64,000 bases of DNA from Pseudomonas neuropathica (GCF_015461835.1 NZ_JACOPX010000014.1:124001-188000), one strand, 5' to 3'. Counted from the stretch's first letter, positions 19,622 to 29,613 are shown. The notes: generated by a model from the sequence alone, not told the origin. Made by a program: numbers and translations.

Positions 19622-20292
19622 TCCCGTGCCTCCAGCACATAACCGACACCGCGCAGGGTGTGAATCAGTTTGCTGTCGAACGGGTCGTCGATCTTTGCCC
19701 GCAAACGGCGGATCGACACTTCGACCACGTTGGTGTCGCAGTCGAAATTCATGTCCCACACCAGCGAGATGATTTGTGTGCGCGTCAGCACTTCGCCGGA
19801 CTGGCGCATCAGCAGATGCAGCAGGGCGAATTCCTTGGTGGTCAGGTCAATACGCTGTTGCCCGCGAAACGCGCGATGGCGGCCCGGATCGAGTTCCAGA
19901 TCAGCAACTTTCAGCACCTGCGGCACCGGGATATTTTCGCTACGACGCATCAAGGTGCGCACCCGCGCCAGCAGTTCGGGAAACTCGAACGGCTTGACCA
20001 GATAATCGTCGGCACCCAGATCGAGGCCGCGAATCTTGTCGGCCAGACGCCCGCGCGCCGTCAGCATCATCACCCGCGTCGAATGGGTGCGACGCAACTG
20101 TTCCAGCACACCCCAGCCGTCGAGTTCCGGCAGGTTCACGTCGAGAATTATCAGGTCATACGCTTGTTGTTGCGCCAGATGCAGGCCATCGGCACCGGTG
20201 GCGGCGTGGTCAACGACATAACCACTTTCGGTCAAACCCTGATGCAAGTATTCGGCAGCTTTAAGCTCGTCCTCGACGACAAGGATTCGCAT
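19618..20292 (-). CDS. czcR: Heavy-metal response regulator, OmpR family (CzcR/CusR)
   Basis: A 224-residue regulator. The receiver domain has the acidic pair (VVEDE) near residue 8 and the phospho-acceptor D51 (LIILDVNLPELDG), with a KPF motif near 101 (YLVKPFEFPEL). The C-terminal winged helix ends in IRRLRAKIDDPFD...LIHTLRGVGYVL. First gene of the two-gene unit with the sensor kinase. It should activate the divergent efflux operon in response to metal. Confidence 0.92.
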   Translation of the reverse strand: MRILVVEDELKAAEYLHQGLTESGYVVDHAATGADGLHLAQQQAYDLIILDVNLPELDGWGVLEQLRRTHSTRVMMLTARGRLADKIRGLDLGADDYLVKPFEFPELLARVRTLMRRSENIPVPQVLKVADLELDPGRHRAFRGQQRIDLTTKEFALLHLLMRQSGEVLTRTQIISLVWDMNFDCDTNVVEVSIRRLRAKIDDPFDSKLIHTLRGVGYVLEARE

Positions 20293-20334
20293 GATCTTTC
20301 ACCACTTTTATTTAATGGGTATTTAATTTAAAAA

Positions 20335-20511
20335 CCCTCACCCTAACCCTCTCCCGGAGGGAGAGGGGACTGAATGCGGGATATTTCAGAACTACGCCGA
20401 CGTGAAACAAATTTGCTGAATCCATAATCGACTTGATTTAACAGGTCGACAACTAACGCCAGATACTTCGGTCGGCTCCCTCTCCCCCTAGGAGAGGGCT
20501 GGGGTGAGGGG
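20335..20511 (+). repeat. MITE-like repeat, copy D, in the czcR/czcC divergent region
   Basis: Full-length copy with both CCCTCACCCTAACCCTCTCC-type ends and the GAATCCATAATCGACT core. It lies 43 bp upstream of the czcR start and thus within or beside its promoter. The following 316 bp up to czcC carry no gene that I can support and presumably hold the czcC promoter; I could not pick out a regulator box. Confidence 0.88.
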
Positions 20512-20827
20512 ATGTCCGCAAAGATAAAGGTTGTAGCCGCTACAGGGTCAACAACCCGGTGCTTTAAACCGGGGTTCTGCGACAGTCGGTCGCAGCGTGG
20601 GCCACGGGAATCTCGCAAGTTTGATTCCAGCAAGTGCAGTTCAGCAGATAACTACCGTGTTTTTGTTTCGATGTATTTCGATAACGCTGCTAGCACTTCG
20701 CATCCTAGAACAAAACAACTTCCCCAAACCGTGGATAACGGATTTGTAATGTTCCAGTCACCTTGTCGATAAGTTCAAAACCCTACCGTGGCGGCATCCG
20801 AGATTCTTGAATAAAGGAAGTCTTCCA

Positions 20828-22075
20828 TTGCCCGGTTTAATAGAACTGATGGCGCAATCACGCCTAAAAAAAACAGTCAGCGGCCTGGTGTTGCTGGCCA
20901 GCGCCGGCCTTGCAAACGCATCGACGCTGACGCTGGACCAAGCCCTGCAAAGTGCTTTCGCCGGCAACCCGGAACTGGCCGCTGCGCAGTGGGAAATTGG
21001 CATCGCCCAAGGCGATCGTCAGCAAGCCGGGCTGATCCCCAATCCCGAAGTGTCGTGGGAAGCCGAAGACACTCGCCGCGAGTCGCGCACGACCACGGTG
21101 ATGCTCAGTCAACCGATTGAACTTGGCGGCAAACGCGGTGCACGCATCGATGTCGCCAGCCGTGCGCAAGACGCTGCCGGCATCGAACTGGAGCGCAAGC
21201 GCAATGCCTTGCGCGCCGATGTGATTCAGGCATTCAACAGCGCGCAAACCGCGCAGCAACGCTTGCAGCTGTCCCGGCAATCCCTGCAATTGGCCGAGCA
21301 CGGTGTGCGCGTGGCGCAAGGGCGCATCGAAGCAGGCAAATCATCCCCGGTCGAAGGCACGCGGGCGCAAGTGCAGCTCTCGCAAGTGCGCCTTGAACTG
21401 AGCCGCGCCGAACGCGATCAGGCCGCCGCGTACCAACAATTGGCGCAAGTCATGGGCGCGCCGTTGCCGACGTCGACCCAGGTGCAGGCGCCCACGCAAA
21501 GCATGCCGGCCGTACCACCACCGACAAGATTGCTCGAGCGTTTGAACGAGACTGCCGAACTGCGTCTGGCCAAGTTGCAGATCGATCAGCGCGAAGCATC
21601 GTTGGGCCTGGAAAAGTCCCAGCGCATCCCCGATCTCACCGTCAGTATCGGCAGCCAATACAGCGAAACCGAGCGCGAGCGGGTCAACGTGGTCGGGCTG
21701 TCTATGCCGATTCCGCTGTTCAATCGCAATCAAGGCAACGTGCTCGCGGCCGCGCGCCGCACCGATCAGGCGCGGGATCTGCGCAACGCCACCGAGCTGC
21801 GTTTGCGCACGGAAATCCAGACCAGCCTTGAGCAATGGCAGACCGCCAACGGCGAAGTCACTGCGTTCAACCAGACCATCCTGCCCGCCGCGCAAAGTGC
21901 GGTCGACAGCGCCACGCGCGGGTTCGAAATGGGCAAGTTCGGCTTTCTCGATGTGCTCGACGCGCAACGCACGTTGATCAGCGCTCGCAGCCAATACATC
22001 CAGGCCGTCAGCGAAGCCACTGACGCCCGCGTACGCATCGAACGGATCTTTGGCGACCTCAGCGTCAGCCGTTGA
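20828..22075 (+). CDS. czcC: Outer-membrane efflux channel of the metal RND pump, CzcC
   Basis: A TolC-like outer-membrane factor of about 415 residues. I start it at the TTG at 20828 because AAAGGAAG lies 7 bp upstream; the first ATG is at 20849 with no visible ribosome site. A signal peptide follows (TVSGLVLLASAGLANA). The body has the two repeated outer-membrane efflux regions rich in alanine, glutamine and arginine coiled-coil (LTLDQALQSAFAGNPELAAA; later IQTSLEQWQTANGEV). It forms the exit duct with CzcA and CzcB. The czcB ATG is 49 bp downstream. Confidence 0.88.
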   Translation: MPGLIELMAQSRLKKTVSGLVLLASAGLANASTLTLDQALQSAFAGNPELAAAQWEIGIAQGDRQQAGLIPNPEVSWEAEDTRRESRTTTVMLSQPIELGGKRGARIDVASRAQDAAGIELERKRNALRADVIQAFNSAQTAQQRLQLSRQSLQLAEHGVRVAQGRIEAGKSSPVEGTRAQVQLSQVRLELSRAERDQAAAYQQLAQVMGAPLPTSTQVQAPTQSMPAVPPPTRLLERLNETAELRLAKLQIDQREASLGLEKSQRIPDLTVSIGSQYSETERERVNVVGLSMPIPLFNRNQGNVLAAARRTDQARDLRNATELRLRTEIQTSLEQWQTANGEVTAFNQTILPAAQSAVDSATRGFEMGKFGFLDVLDAQRTLISARSQYIQAVSEATDARVRIERIFGDLSVSR

Positions 22076-22124
22076 ATTTCATTTTTCAGACAACTGCGCG
22101 CAGGCACGGCGCAGAGGAGTTTCC

Positions 22125-23312
22125 ATGGACAAAAAATTGATGGTGGTCGCGGTGGCGACGTTGGCGCTGGGCATTGGCATCGGCTCGCAGTGGTCAGGTC
22201 ACGCAAGTATCGACGCGCATGCCGATGAGGCCGCTGAACACGCCGATCATGCGCAGGAAGATGCAGCGGCTGAACATGCCGAAGAAGGGCACATCGAATT
22301 GAGCGCGGAGCAGATCAGCGCTGCCGGCATTCAACTGGCCGAGGCAAAACCGCAAAACATCAGCCGCGGCCTGCCGTTCCCCGGTGAAGTGCGCTTTGAC
22401 GAAGACCGCACCGCCCACGTCGTGCCACGTGTGCCGGGCGTGGTCGAATCGGTGGCGGTGAATCTCGGGCAGACGGTGAAGAAGGGCCAGTTGCTGGCAG
22501 TGATCGCCAGTCAGCAGATCTCCGATCAACGCAGCGAACAGGCGGCCGCGCAACGTCGCCTGGCTTTGGCGCGCACCACTTATGAGCGCGAGAAAAAACT
22601 CTGGCAGGACAAGATCTCTGCCGAGCAGGATTTCCTCCAGGCGCGCCAAGCGTTGCAAGAAGCTGAAATTGCCCTGAGCAATGCGCAGCAGAAGATCAGC
22701 GTACTCAGCGGCAGCGTGGTCGCCACTGGCGGCAACCGCTACGAACTACGCGCGCCGTTCGATGGCGTGGTGGTAGAAAAACACCTGACGCCGGGCGAGG
22801 TGGTCGATGAGGCCACGGCGGCTTTCACCCTCTCGGACTTGTCGCGAGTGTGGGTGACGTTCGGGGTGTCGCCGAAGGACTTGAACAAGGTGCAAGTGGG
22901 CGAGTCGGTCACTGTCAGCGCGTCCGAACTGAACGCCGAAGTGGTTGGCAGTGTGGCTTACGTCGGCAGTTTGCTCGGCGAACAAACCCGCACCGCGACC
23001 GTCCGCGTCACCCTGGAAAATCCGCAAGGCTCGTGGCGCCCCGGTCTGTTCGTCACCGCGCTGGTGGCGACCGACAGCCGCGAAGCGCAAGTCGCCGTAC
23101 CGGAAACCGCGATCCAGACCGTCGAGGACAAGCCCACGGTATTCGTTCGCACCGACGACGGTTTCGAAGCGCGCGCAGTAGAGCTGGGCAGCCGCGCCGC
23201 CGGCCACGTCGAGGTCACCCAAGGCCTGGAAGCGGGCGTGCAAGTCGCCAGCGCCGGCAGCTTCGTCCTCAAATCGGAACTGGGCAAAGCCTCAGCCGAG
23301 CATAGTCATTAA
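22125..23312 (+). CDS. czcB: Periplasmic adaptor of the metal RND pump, CzcB
   Basis: A 395-residue membrane fusion protein with start ATG at 22125 behind GAGGAG. An N-terminal membrane anchor or signal (MVVAVATLALGIGIGSQW) is followed by a His/Asp/Glu-rich stretch (residues 25-60, with HADEAAEHADHAQED), a likely metal-binding segment of CzcB proteins. Lipoyl and hairpin regions come next (VVPRVPGVVESVAVNLGQTV). It couples CzcA to CzcC. Confidence 0.9.
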   Translation: MDKKLMVVAVATLALGIGIGSQWSGHASIDAHADEAAEHADHAQEDAAAEHAEEGHIELSAEQISAAGIQLAEAKPQNISRGLPFPGEVRFDEDRTAHVVPRVPGVVESVAVNLGQTVKKGQLLAVIASQQISDQRSEQAAAQRRLALARTTYEREKKLWQDKISAEQDFLQARQALQEAEIALSNAQQKISVLSGSVVATGGNRYELRAPFDGVVVEKHLTPGEVVDEATAAFTLSDLSRVWVTFGVSPKDLNKVQVGESVTVSASELNAEVVGSVAYVGSLLGEQTRTATVRVTLENPQGSWRPGLFVTALVATDSREAQVAVPETAIQTVEDKPTVFVRTDDGFEARAVELGSRAAGHVEVTQGLEAGVQVASAGSFVLKSELGKASAEHSH

Positions 23313-23327
23313 TTCTGGAAGGTCCTC

Positions 23328-26300
23328 ATGTTCGAACGCCTGATCCAGTTTGCCATCGAGCAGCGCATCATCGTCCTGCTCGCCGTTCTGCTTATGGCCG
23401 GCCTCGGCATTGCCAGTTATCAAAAGCTGCCGATCGACGCCGTGCCCGACATCACCAACGTCCAGGTGCAAATCAACACCGGCGCCGCCGGGTTTTCGCC
23501 GCTGGAAACCGAGCAGCGCATCACTTTCCCGATTGAAACCGCCATGGCCGGTCTGCCGGCACTCGAACAGACCCGTTCGCTGTCGCGCTCGGGCCTGTCG
23601 CAAGTCACGGTGATCTTCAAGGACGGCACTGACCTGTTCTTCGCCCGTCAATTGGTCAACGAGCGTTTGCAGATCGCCAAGGAGCAATTGCCTGAAGGCG
23701 CAGAGGCGGTCATGGGGCCGATCTCTACTGGGCTCGGCGAGATTTTTCTGTGGACGGTTGAGGCGAAGGAGGGCGCGTTGAAGGACGACGGCACAAGCTA
23801 CACGCCGACCGATCTGCGGGTGATTCAGGACTGGATCATCAAGCCGCAACTGCGCAACGTGCCCGGTGTCGCCGAGATCAACACCATCGGCGGTTTCGCC
23901 AAGGAATACCAGATCGCGCCGGACCCGAAACGCCTGGCGGCGTACAAGCTGACTCTCACCGATCTGGTCACTGCGCTCGAGCGCAACAACGCCAACGTCG
24001 GCGCCGGTTATATCGAGCGCAGCGGCGAGCAGTTGCTGATCCGCGCGCCGGGGCAAGTGGCGAGCACCGAGGACATCGCCAACATTGTCATGGCCAATGT
24101 TGACGGCACGCCGATCCGGGTGAAGAACGTCGCCACCGTGGAAATCGGCCGCGAATTGCGCAGCGGTGCGGCCACGGAAAACGGTCGTGAAGTGGTGCTT
24201 GGCACGGTGTTCATGTTGATCGGCGAGAACAGCCGCACGGTCTCGCAAGCGGTCGCCAGCAAGCTCGAACAGATCAACAAATCCCTGCCGCAAGGCGTGA
24301 TCGCCGTGCCGGTTTACGACCGCACGCACCTGGTCGACAAAGCCATCGCCACGGTGAAAAAGAACCTCATCGAAGGCGCGATTCTGGTGATCGCGATTCT
24401 GTTCCTGTTCCTCGGCAACATCCGCGCGGCGCTGATTACGGCGATGGTGATTCCGCTGTCGATGCTGTTCACCTTCACCGGCATGTTCAGCAACAAGGTC
24501 AGCGCCAACCTGATGAGCCTCGGTGCGCTGGACTTCGGGATTATTGTCGACGGCGCGGTGGTGATCGTTGAGAACACCCTGCGCCGCCTGGCCCATGCGC
24601 AGCAGCATCACGGCCGTTTGCTGACCCGTGCTGAGCGTTTCAAGGAAGTCTTTGCCGCAGCGAAAGAGGCTCGGCGACCGCTGATTTTCGGGCAGTTGAT
24701 CATCATGGTCGTGTACCTGCCGATCTTCGCGCTGAGCGGTGTCGAGGGGAAAATGTTCCACCCGATGGCGTTCACCGTGGTGATTGCGTTGCTCGGTGCG
24801 ATGCTGCTTTCCGTGACCTTTGTGCCAGCGGCGATTGCGCTGTTCGTGACTGGCAAGGTCAAGGAAGAAGAGGGCGCGGTGATGCGCGGCGCACGTCGCG
24901 TTTACGCGCCGGCGCTGGCCTGGGTCATGTCCCATCGCGCAATCGCAGTGGGCGCGGCGTTGGGCGTGATCGTGCTCAGCGGAGTGCTCACCAGTCGTAT
25001 GGGCAGCGAGTTTGTACCGAGCCTCAGCGAAGGCGATTTTGCTCTGCAAGCATTGCGTGTGCCGGGCACCAGCCTGACGCAATCGGTGGATATGCAGCAG
25101 CGACTGGAGACGTTGATTCTGGCGAAGGTGCCGGAAGTCGAGCGTGTGTTTGCCCGCACCGGTACCGCCGAAATCGCCTCGGATCCGATGCCGCCGAATA
25201 TCTCGGACAGCTATGTGATGCTCAAACCGAAAGAGCAATGGCCGGACCCGGACAAATCCCGCGAAACCCTGACGGCCGAGCTGCAGGCTGCCGCCGCGAC
25301 GTTGCCGGGCAGCAACTACGAGCTGTCGCAGCCGATTCAATTGCGCTTCAACGAACTGATTTCCGGCGTGCGCAGCGATGTCGCGGTGAAGGTGTTTGGC
25401 GATGACATGGACGTGCTCAATGCCACGGCGGCGAAGATTGCCGTAGCGATGCAGAAGGTCAACGGCGCATCCGAGGTCAAGGTTGAGCAGACTACCGGGT
25501 TGCCGGTGCTGACCATCAACATCGATCGCGATAAAGCCGCGCGCTACGGACTCAACGTGGGTGACGTGCAGGACACCATCGCCGTCGCGGTGGGCGGGCG
25601 GCAGGCCGGGACGTTGTATGAGGGTGACCGGCGTTTCGATATGGTCGTGCGCCTGTCCGATGCCATGCGCAAGGACATCGACGGGCTGTCGGCGCTGCTG
25701 ATTCCGGTGCCCGCGCTGAGCGGCGCTGCGAATCAGATCGGTTTCATCGCACTGCAAGACGTCGCTAGCCTCGACCTGGTGCTTGGGCCGAATCAGGTCA
25801 GCCGCGAGAACGGCAAGCGGCTGGTGATCGTCAGTGCCAACGTGCGCGGGCGTGATATCGGCTCATTTGTCAGCGAGGCCGGTGAGGTGATCGAACGTGA
25901 CGTGCAGGTCCCGGCCGGTTACTGGACCAGTTGGGGCGGCCAGTTCGAGCAACTGCAATCGGCGGCCAAGCGCTTGCAGATCGTGGTGCCGGTGGCGTTG
26001 CTGTTGGTGTTCGGGTTGTTGTTCATGATGTTCAACAACCTCAAGGACGGCTTGCTGGTGTTTACCGGGATTCCGTTTGCCTTGACCGGTGGGGTCATGG
26101 CGCTGTGGCTGCGGGATATTCCGTTGTCGATTTCCGCTGGCGTCGGGTTTATCGCGTTGTCCGGGGTGGCGGTGTTGAACGGCTTGGTGATGATTGCGTT
26201 TATTCGTAATTTGCGTGAGGAGGGGCGGTCGCTGTCCGATGCTATCAACGAAGGTGCGTTGACGCGTTTGCGGCCGGTGCTGATGACGGCGTTGGTGGCG

Positions 26301-26480
26301 TCGCTGGGCTTTATTCCCATGGCGCTTGCGACCGGCACCGGTGCAGAGGTGCAGCGACCACTGGCGACCGTGGTGATCGGCGGGATTTTGTCTTCCACGA
26401 TCCTGACGTTGCTGATCTTGCCGGCGCTCTACCAACTCGCCCATCGCCGGGATGAGGACACCGAACTCATGACTAAGTGA
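23328..26480 (+). CDS. czcA: Heavy-metal efflux RND pump CzcA (HME family, Zn/Co/Cd type)
   Basis: A 1050-residue, 12-helix RND transporter exporting divalent cations by proton antiport. The fourth helix carries DFGIIVDGAVVIVEN (near residue 403), the acidic D...D...E pattern of CzcA-type pumps rather than the monovalent-metal CusA pattern. Other RND blocks seen: the N-terminal helix with LPIDAVPDITNVQVQ, and a central GDFALQALRVPGTSL. Ribosome site AAGGTC. The three genes are closely spaced and one operon is clear. It explains the divergent metal-sensing two-component system. Confidence 0.95.
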   Translation: MFERLIQFAIEQRIIVLLAVLLMAGLGIASYQKLPIDAVPDITNVQVQINTGAAGFSPLETEQRITFPIETAMAGLPALEQTRSLSRSGLSQVTVIFKDGTDLFFARQLVNERLQIAKEQLPEGAEAVMGPISTGLGEIFLWTVEAKEGALKDDGTSYTPTDLRVIQDWIIKPQLRNVPGVAEINTIGGFAKEYQIAPDPKRLAAYKLTLTDLVTALERNNANVGAGYIERSGEQLLIRAPGQVASTEDIANIVMANVDGTPIRVKNVATVEIGRELRSGAATENGREVVLGTVFMLIGENSRTVSQAVASKLEQINKSLPQGVIAVPVYDRTHLVDKAIATVKKNLIEGAILVIAILFLFLGNIRAALITAMVIPLSMLFTFTGMFSNKVSANLMSLGALDFGIIVDGAVVIVENTLRRLAHAQQHHGRLLTRAERFKEVFAAAKEARRPLIFGQLIIMVVYLPIFALSGVEGKMFHPMAFTVVIALLGAMLLSVTFVPAAIALFVTGKVKEEEGAVMRGARRVYAPALAWVMSHRAIAVGAALGVIVLSGVLTSRMGSEFVPSLSEGDFALQALRVPGTSLTQSVDMQQRLETLILAKVPEVERVFARTGTAEIASDPMPPNISDSYVMLKPKEQWPDPDKSRETLTAELQAAAATLPGSNYELSQPIQLRFNELISGVRSDVAVKVFGDDMDVLNATAAKIAVAMQKVNGASEVKVEQTTGLPVLTINIDRDKAARYGLNVGDVQDTIAVAVGGRQAGTLYEGDRRFDMVVRLSDAMRKDIDGLSALLIPVPALSGAANQIGFIALQDVASLDLVLGPNQVSRENGKRLVIVSANVRGRDIGSFVSEAGEVIERDVQVPAGYWTSWGGQFEQLQSAAKRLQIVVPVALLLVFGLLFMMFNNLKDGLLVFTGIPFALTGGVMALWLRDIPLSISAGVGFIALSGVAVLNGLVMIAFIRNLREEGRSLSDAINEGALTRLRPVLMTALVASLGFIPMALATGTGAEVQRPLATVVIGGILSSTILTLLILPALYQLAHRRDEDTELMTK

Positions 26481-26489
26481 TCGCCCCTG

Positions 26490-26526
26490 TGGAAGCTAGT
26501 CTGCTAGCGATGGCGTCCTACAGCCA
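26490..26526. repeat. Degenerate REP after czcA
   Basis: TGTGGAAGCTAGTCTGCTAG followed by CGATGGCG and CCTACAG resembles a decayed REP arm 10 bp after the czcA stop. Confidence 0.5.
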
Positions 26527-26602
26527 AGGCCAGAATCGGGACGGGCGCTGAACCCTGAATATGCCGCAGCGCTGGAAACGATGGCGACAAATGGCTGGAG
26601 GC

Positions 26603-26622
26603 ACCTGTTAGTTCTTACAGTA
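26603..26622. promoter_or_regulatory. Lux-box-like dyad upstream of the first tccC-like gene
   Basis: ACCTGTTAGTTCTTACAGTA: half-sites CTGTTA and TTACAG around a 4-bp spacer, 57 bp before the ATG. The same 20 bp recurs identically before the second tccC-like gene, and the pattern CTGTNA-N4-TNACAG recurs twice in the tcaA/Ig-repeat divergent region. Confidence 0.6.
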
Positions 26623-26679
26623 TCTGGCCCGGGAAAACAGGTTCAGTATTGGTTCACTGATGCCAAGATTCACGTCACC

Positions 26680-29583
26680 ATGAATACACACCATGACACA
26701 GCCACTCCGACCTTGTCGGTCATGGACCCGCGAGCATTGGCGATTCGCAATGTTGCCTATTGTCGGCATCCGGACCAATCCGACATCGAATCGCGCATTA
26801 CCCGGCAGATCTTTGATGCCGCAAGGCGGCAAGTGGCGTCGTGGGATCCACGCTTGTGGGGCGCTGCGCCGAATCCGAATCTGGCCACCCGCTACACGTT
26901 GAGCGGACAAACGGTACTGACAGACAGCGTTGACGCCGGTTGGCGGTTGAGCCTGTTGAGTGAAGCTGGTTCGATGTGTTCTGGCTGGGATGCGCGGGGC
27001 AACCAGAGCCATCATCAATACGATGCGCTCCAACGGCCGATAGCGCTCATCGAGCAAGCGCACGGTGGGCCATCTCAGGTGGTTGAGCGTCGGGTTTATG
27101 GGGATGCCACGGATGAATGCGCGCTGCACAATCAGTGTGGCCAACTGATTCGCCATGACGATCCTGCCGGCAACCGGCACTTCAATGATTATGGCCTTGG
27201 CGGCGCAGTGCTGGTGGAGTCGCGGCGCTTTTTGATTGAGCTTGCGCCGCCCGACTGGCCACCCGAACCCGCCGACCGGGAAGAGTATCTCGAAGAAAAA
27301 GTGTACGTCACCCGCCAGACATTCATCCCGACAGGTGAGCTTCAGCGTCATACCGATGCGGTGGGTAACATCAAAACGGTGCATTACGACGTGGCTGGAA
27401 AGCCTCGCGCGACCTGGCTTCTGCAGGCCGGCGGGGGCAAGACGCCGAAATGCCTGGTCAGCGAAATCTGTTACAACGCTCAGGATCAGGTCGAAAGTGA
27501 AGCGGCTGGTAACGGTGTTATTGCCCGTGCCGAGTACCGCAGTGAAGACGGCCGGTTACTTAGATTAGTGGCAGTTGCCGGCGTACAAACACCCTTGCAG
27601 GATCTGAACTACAGCTATGACCCGGTGGGCAACATCGTCGGTCTGGAAGACAAAGCCGTGGCGGTAAGTTACTTCAACAATCAACGTGTCGAACCGGTCA
27701 GCCGATATCGCTACGACAGCCTGTACCAACTGATTGAAGCCAAGGGCTGGGAAGTCAGTAACCCAAGTCACGGCCCGGCATTGCCGGATCTGTTGCCGAC
27801 TCCGCTGGACCCCAATCAACGACGCAATTACACCCAGACATTTGATTACGATGCGGCGGGTAATCTGATCACTCGTCACCACAGTGGCACCCCGGGTTTT
27901 TCGATGTTTACCTCTGCTGGCAACAATCGAAGTCTGGGGCAGCGTGATGACGGTTCCCTGCCAGAAGAAAGCGATATCGTTAACGGATTCGATAACTGCG
28001 GCAATCAGTTGGAGCTGTTACGCGGGCAGAAAATGGTTTGGGATATACGCAATCAGCTGGATCAGGTCACTTTGGTTTCGCGTGAAAACAGCACTGATGA
28101 CTGCGAATGTTTTCGCTACGACCGACATGGGCATCGTTTGCGCAAAGTGTCCATCAAGCAGGCTTCCGGTCGAACCCTTCGCAGCGAGGTTCGCTATCTC
28201 GATGGTCTTGAATTACGTTACAGCGCCGGTGATGGCGAGTATCAGGTCATCAATGTCGAGCTCGGTCGAACTTCTGTACAGATACTCCATTGGCCTGACG
28301 GTGCTCATGCCGATCAAGTTCGCTACAGCTATGGTGATCTTGTTGGTTCCTCTACGTTGGAGCTGGATGCGCAAGCCGGCATTCTGACACTGGAACACTA
28401 TTACCCTTTCGGTGGTACAGCATGCTGGGCCGGAAAAAGTGGGGAGGTGGCGACATACAAAACCAATCGGTATTCAGGTAAGGAACGGGACGCAACGGGG
28501 CTTTATTACTACGGTTTTCGATACTGCGCGCCTTGGTTACAGCGTTGGATGAGCCCGGATCCGGCCTTTGATGGACTTAACCTGTTTGCAATGGTCGGCA
28601 ACAACCCGATAAGCATTGTTGACTCCGACGGTTTGGAGGGGAGCGATGCGCAGAACAGATGGCGTAGGGCGTACGCTGGAGTCGTGGCATCAAAAGATGG
28701 TGTATGGGTACGCTCTGTTGGCCCGGGAATAATTGCAGTCGACATCACTGGCGGTAATGAGCTTTTCAACCGCATGGGAATGGATATGGAACGCTCCGTC
28801 AAAGGTGACAGGAGTCTTGCCTATTTGTCTCTTGATCCGTCAATGCGAGGCAAAGTGGCCGGGGCCGAACTGGGTATTCGTCTGAATACAGTGTCGGGAG
28901 AAAACATAAAGTTGCAAGCAGGTCTTCAGAACGCAGCTGTCGTAGCCTATGTAAATGGTGGTTTTTTCAACCTGAAAAATCAGGCTAGCAAGTACGTCTC
29001 GCCTTTTGCGTCGATCGGCCCCAGCAAGATCGGAGGTCAAAAGCAGATTTATGCGCCTGTACCTTCTGACTATCGAAGACATTTTGTGACAGTCCGAATG
29101 AGAGACGGCTCGAGGATTGAAGCCGGGCCTCTTCTGTCGCAGGGTGGCGAAGCTGCTTTTCCGGAAAGCATGTTAGGTCATACCAAGTTTCTCTTTGACC
29201 CCAAGAACAATCAACCTGGAAAGTTGGGTCATGCAGGTTCACCTAACATTCGTTCGGGAATCACTTTGCCCGGCGGATCAGAAACCGGGCAGCGTACGCG
29301 TCTGGCATGGGGCAACAGCACCGGACGTAACGAAACGGCTACGGGCTATACCATGCCTGAATGGTCCAGAGTGATGGCCAGGCTTGAAGGTATGAGTGGG
29401 GCTGGAGGATGGTCAGTGAACCTTGATGGCGGATATTCCGCCGGGATTGGTGTGGTTGGCGCGCAGGGTGATGTGCTCTACAGGCGACCTCAGGAGGGCG
29501 CGCCAGTCAGATCCATCGGCAACTTCTTTGCCTACTATCAAAAGCCCCAGAATCAGGGTTTTTTCAAAAAATGGTTTTCATGA
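26680..29583 (+). CDS. tccC: TcC-type Rhs toxin with NAGPA/DUF2233-like payload (TccC1)
   Basis: A 967-residue TcC protein. In Tc toxins the Rhs-repeat cocoon (TcB plus the TcC N-terminus) encloses a toxic C-terminus that is cut off autocatalytically and injected by TcA. I start it at the ATG at 26680 (MNTHHDTATPTLSVMDPR) because both other TcC proteins begin alike. Seen: YD/Rhs repeats (residues 100-600), the core end RYSGKERDATGLYYYGFRY, SPDPA near 625 and the cleavage-zone DSDG at 648. The roughly 316-residue payload has VNGGFF (758-763) and NLDGGYS (914-920), the hallmark pair of phosphodiester glycosidases. No TcB gene lies beside it, so it may use the TcB encoded at 38.8-43.4 kb. Confidence 0.85.
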   Translation: MNTHHDTATPTLSVMDPRALAIRNVAYCRHPDQSDIESRITRQIFDAARRQVASWDPRLWGAAPNPNLATRYTLSGQTVLTDSVDAGWRLSLLSEAGSMCSGWDARGNQSHHQYDALQRPIALIEQAHGGPSQVVERRVYGDATDECALHNQCGQLIRHDDPAGNRHFNDYGLGGAVLVESRRFLIELAPPDWPPEPADREEYLEEKVYVTRQTFIPTGELQRHTDAVGNIKTVHYDVAGKPRATWLLQAGGGKTPKCLVSEICYNAQDQVESEAAGNGVIARAEYRSEDGRLLRLVAVAGVQTPLQDLNYSYDPVGNIVGLEDKAVAVSYFNNQRVEPVSRYRYDSLYQLIEAKGWEVSNPSHGPALPDLLPTPLDPNQRRNYTQTFDYDAAGNLITRHHSGTPGFSMFTSAGNNRSLGQRDDGSLPEESDIVNGFDNCGNQLELLRGQKMVWDIRNQLDQVTLVSRENSTDDCECFRYDRHGHRLRKVSIKQASGRTLRSEVRYLDGLELRYSAGDGEYQVINVELGRTSVQILHWPDGAHADQVRYSYGDLVGSSTLELDAQAGILTLEHYYPFGGTACWAGKSGEVATYKTNRYSGKERDATGLYYYGFRYCAPWLQRWMSPDPAFDGLNLFAMVGNNPISIVDSDGLEGSDAQNRWRRAYAGVVASKDGVWVRSVGPGIIAVDITGGNELFNRMGMDMERSVKGDRSLAYLSLDPSMRGKVAGAELGIRLNTVSGENIKLQAGLQNAAVVAYVNGGFFNLKNQASKYVSPFASIGPSKIGGQKQIYAPVPSDYRRHFVTVRMRDGSRIEAGPLLSQGGEAAFPESMLGHTKFLFDPKNNQPGKLGHAGSPNIRSGITLPGGSETGQRTRLAWGNSTGRNETATGYTMPEWSRVMARLEGMSGAGGWSVNLDGGYSAGIGVVGAQGDVLYRRPQEGAPVRSIGNFFAYYQKPQNQGFFKKWFS

Positions 29584-29613
29584 GTATTGGCGGATGAGCC
29601 TTTTTTCCATCGC

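Noticed and set aside
23292..25757. An 821-codon open frame opposite czcA
   Set aside because: It is an antisense shadow of a GC-rich RND gene; its translation is rich in His, Arg, Gln and Asp, has no domain pattern, and czcA on the other strand is beyond doubt.
26581..26679. N-terminal extension of the first tccC to an earlier ATG
   Set aside because: It would translate the lux-box-like dyad and leader, and the other TcC proteins start at the MNTHHD/MKTHHD position.
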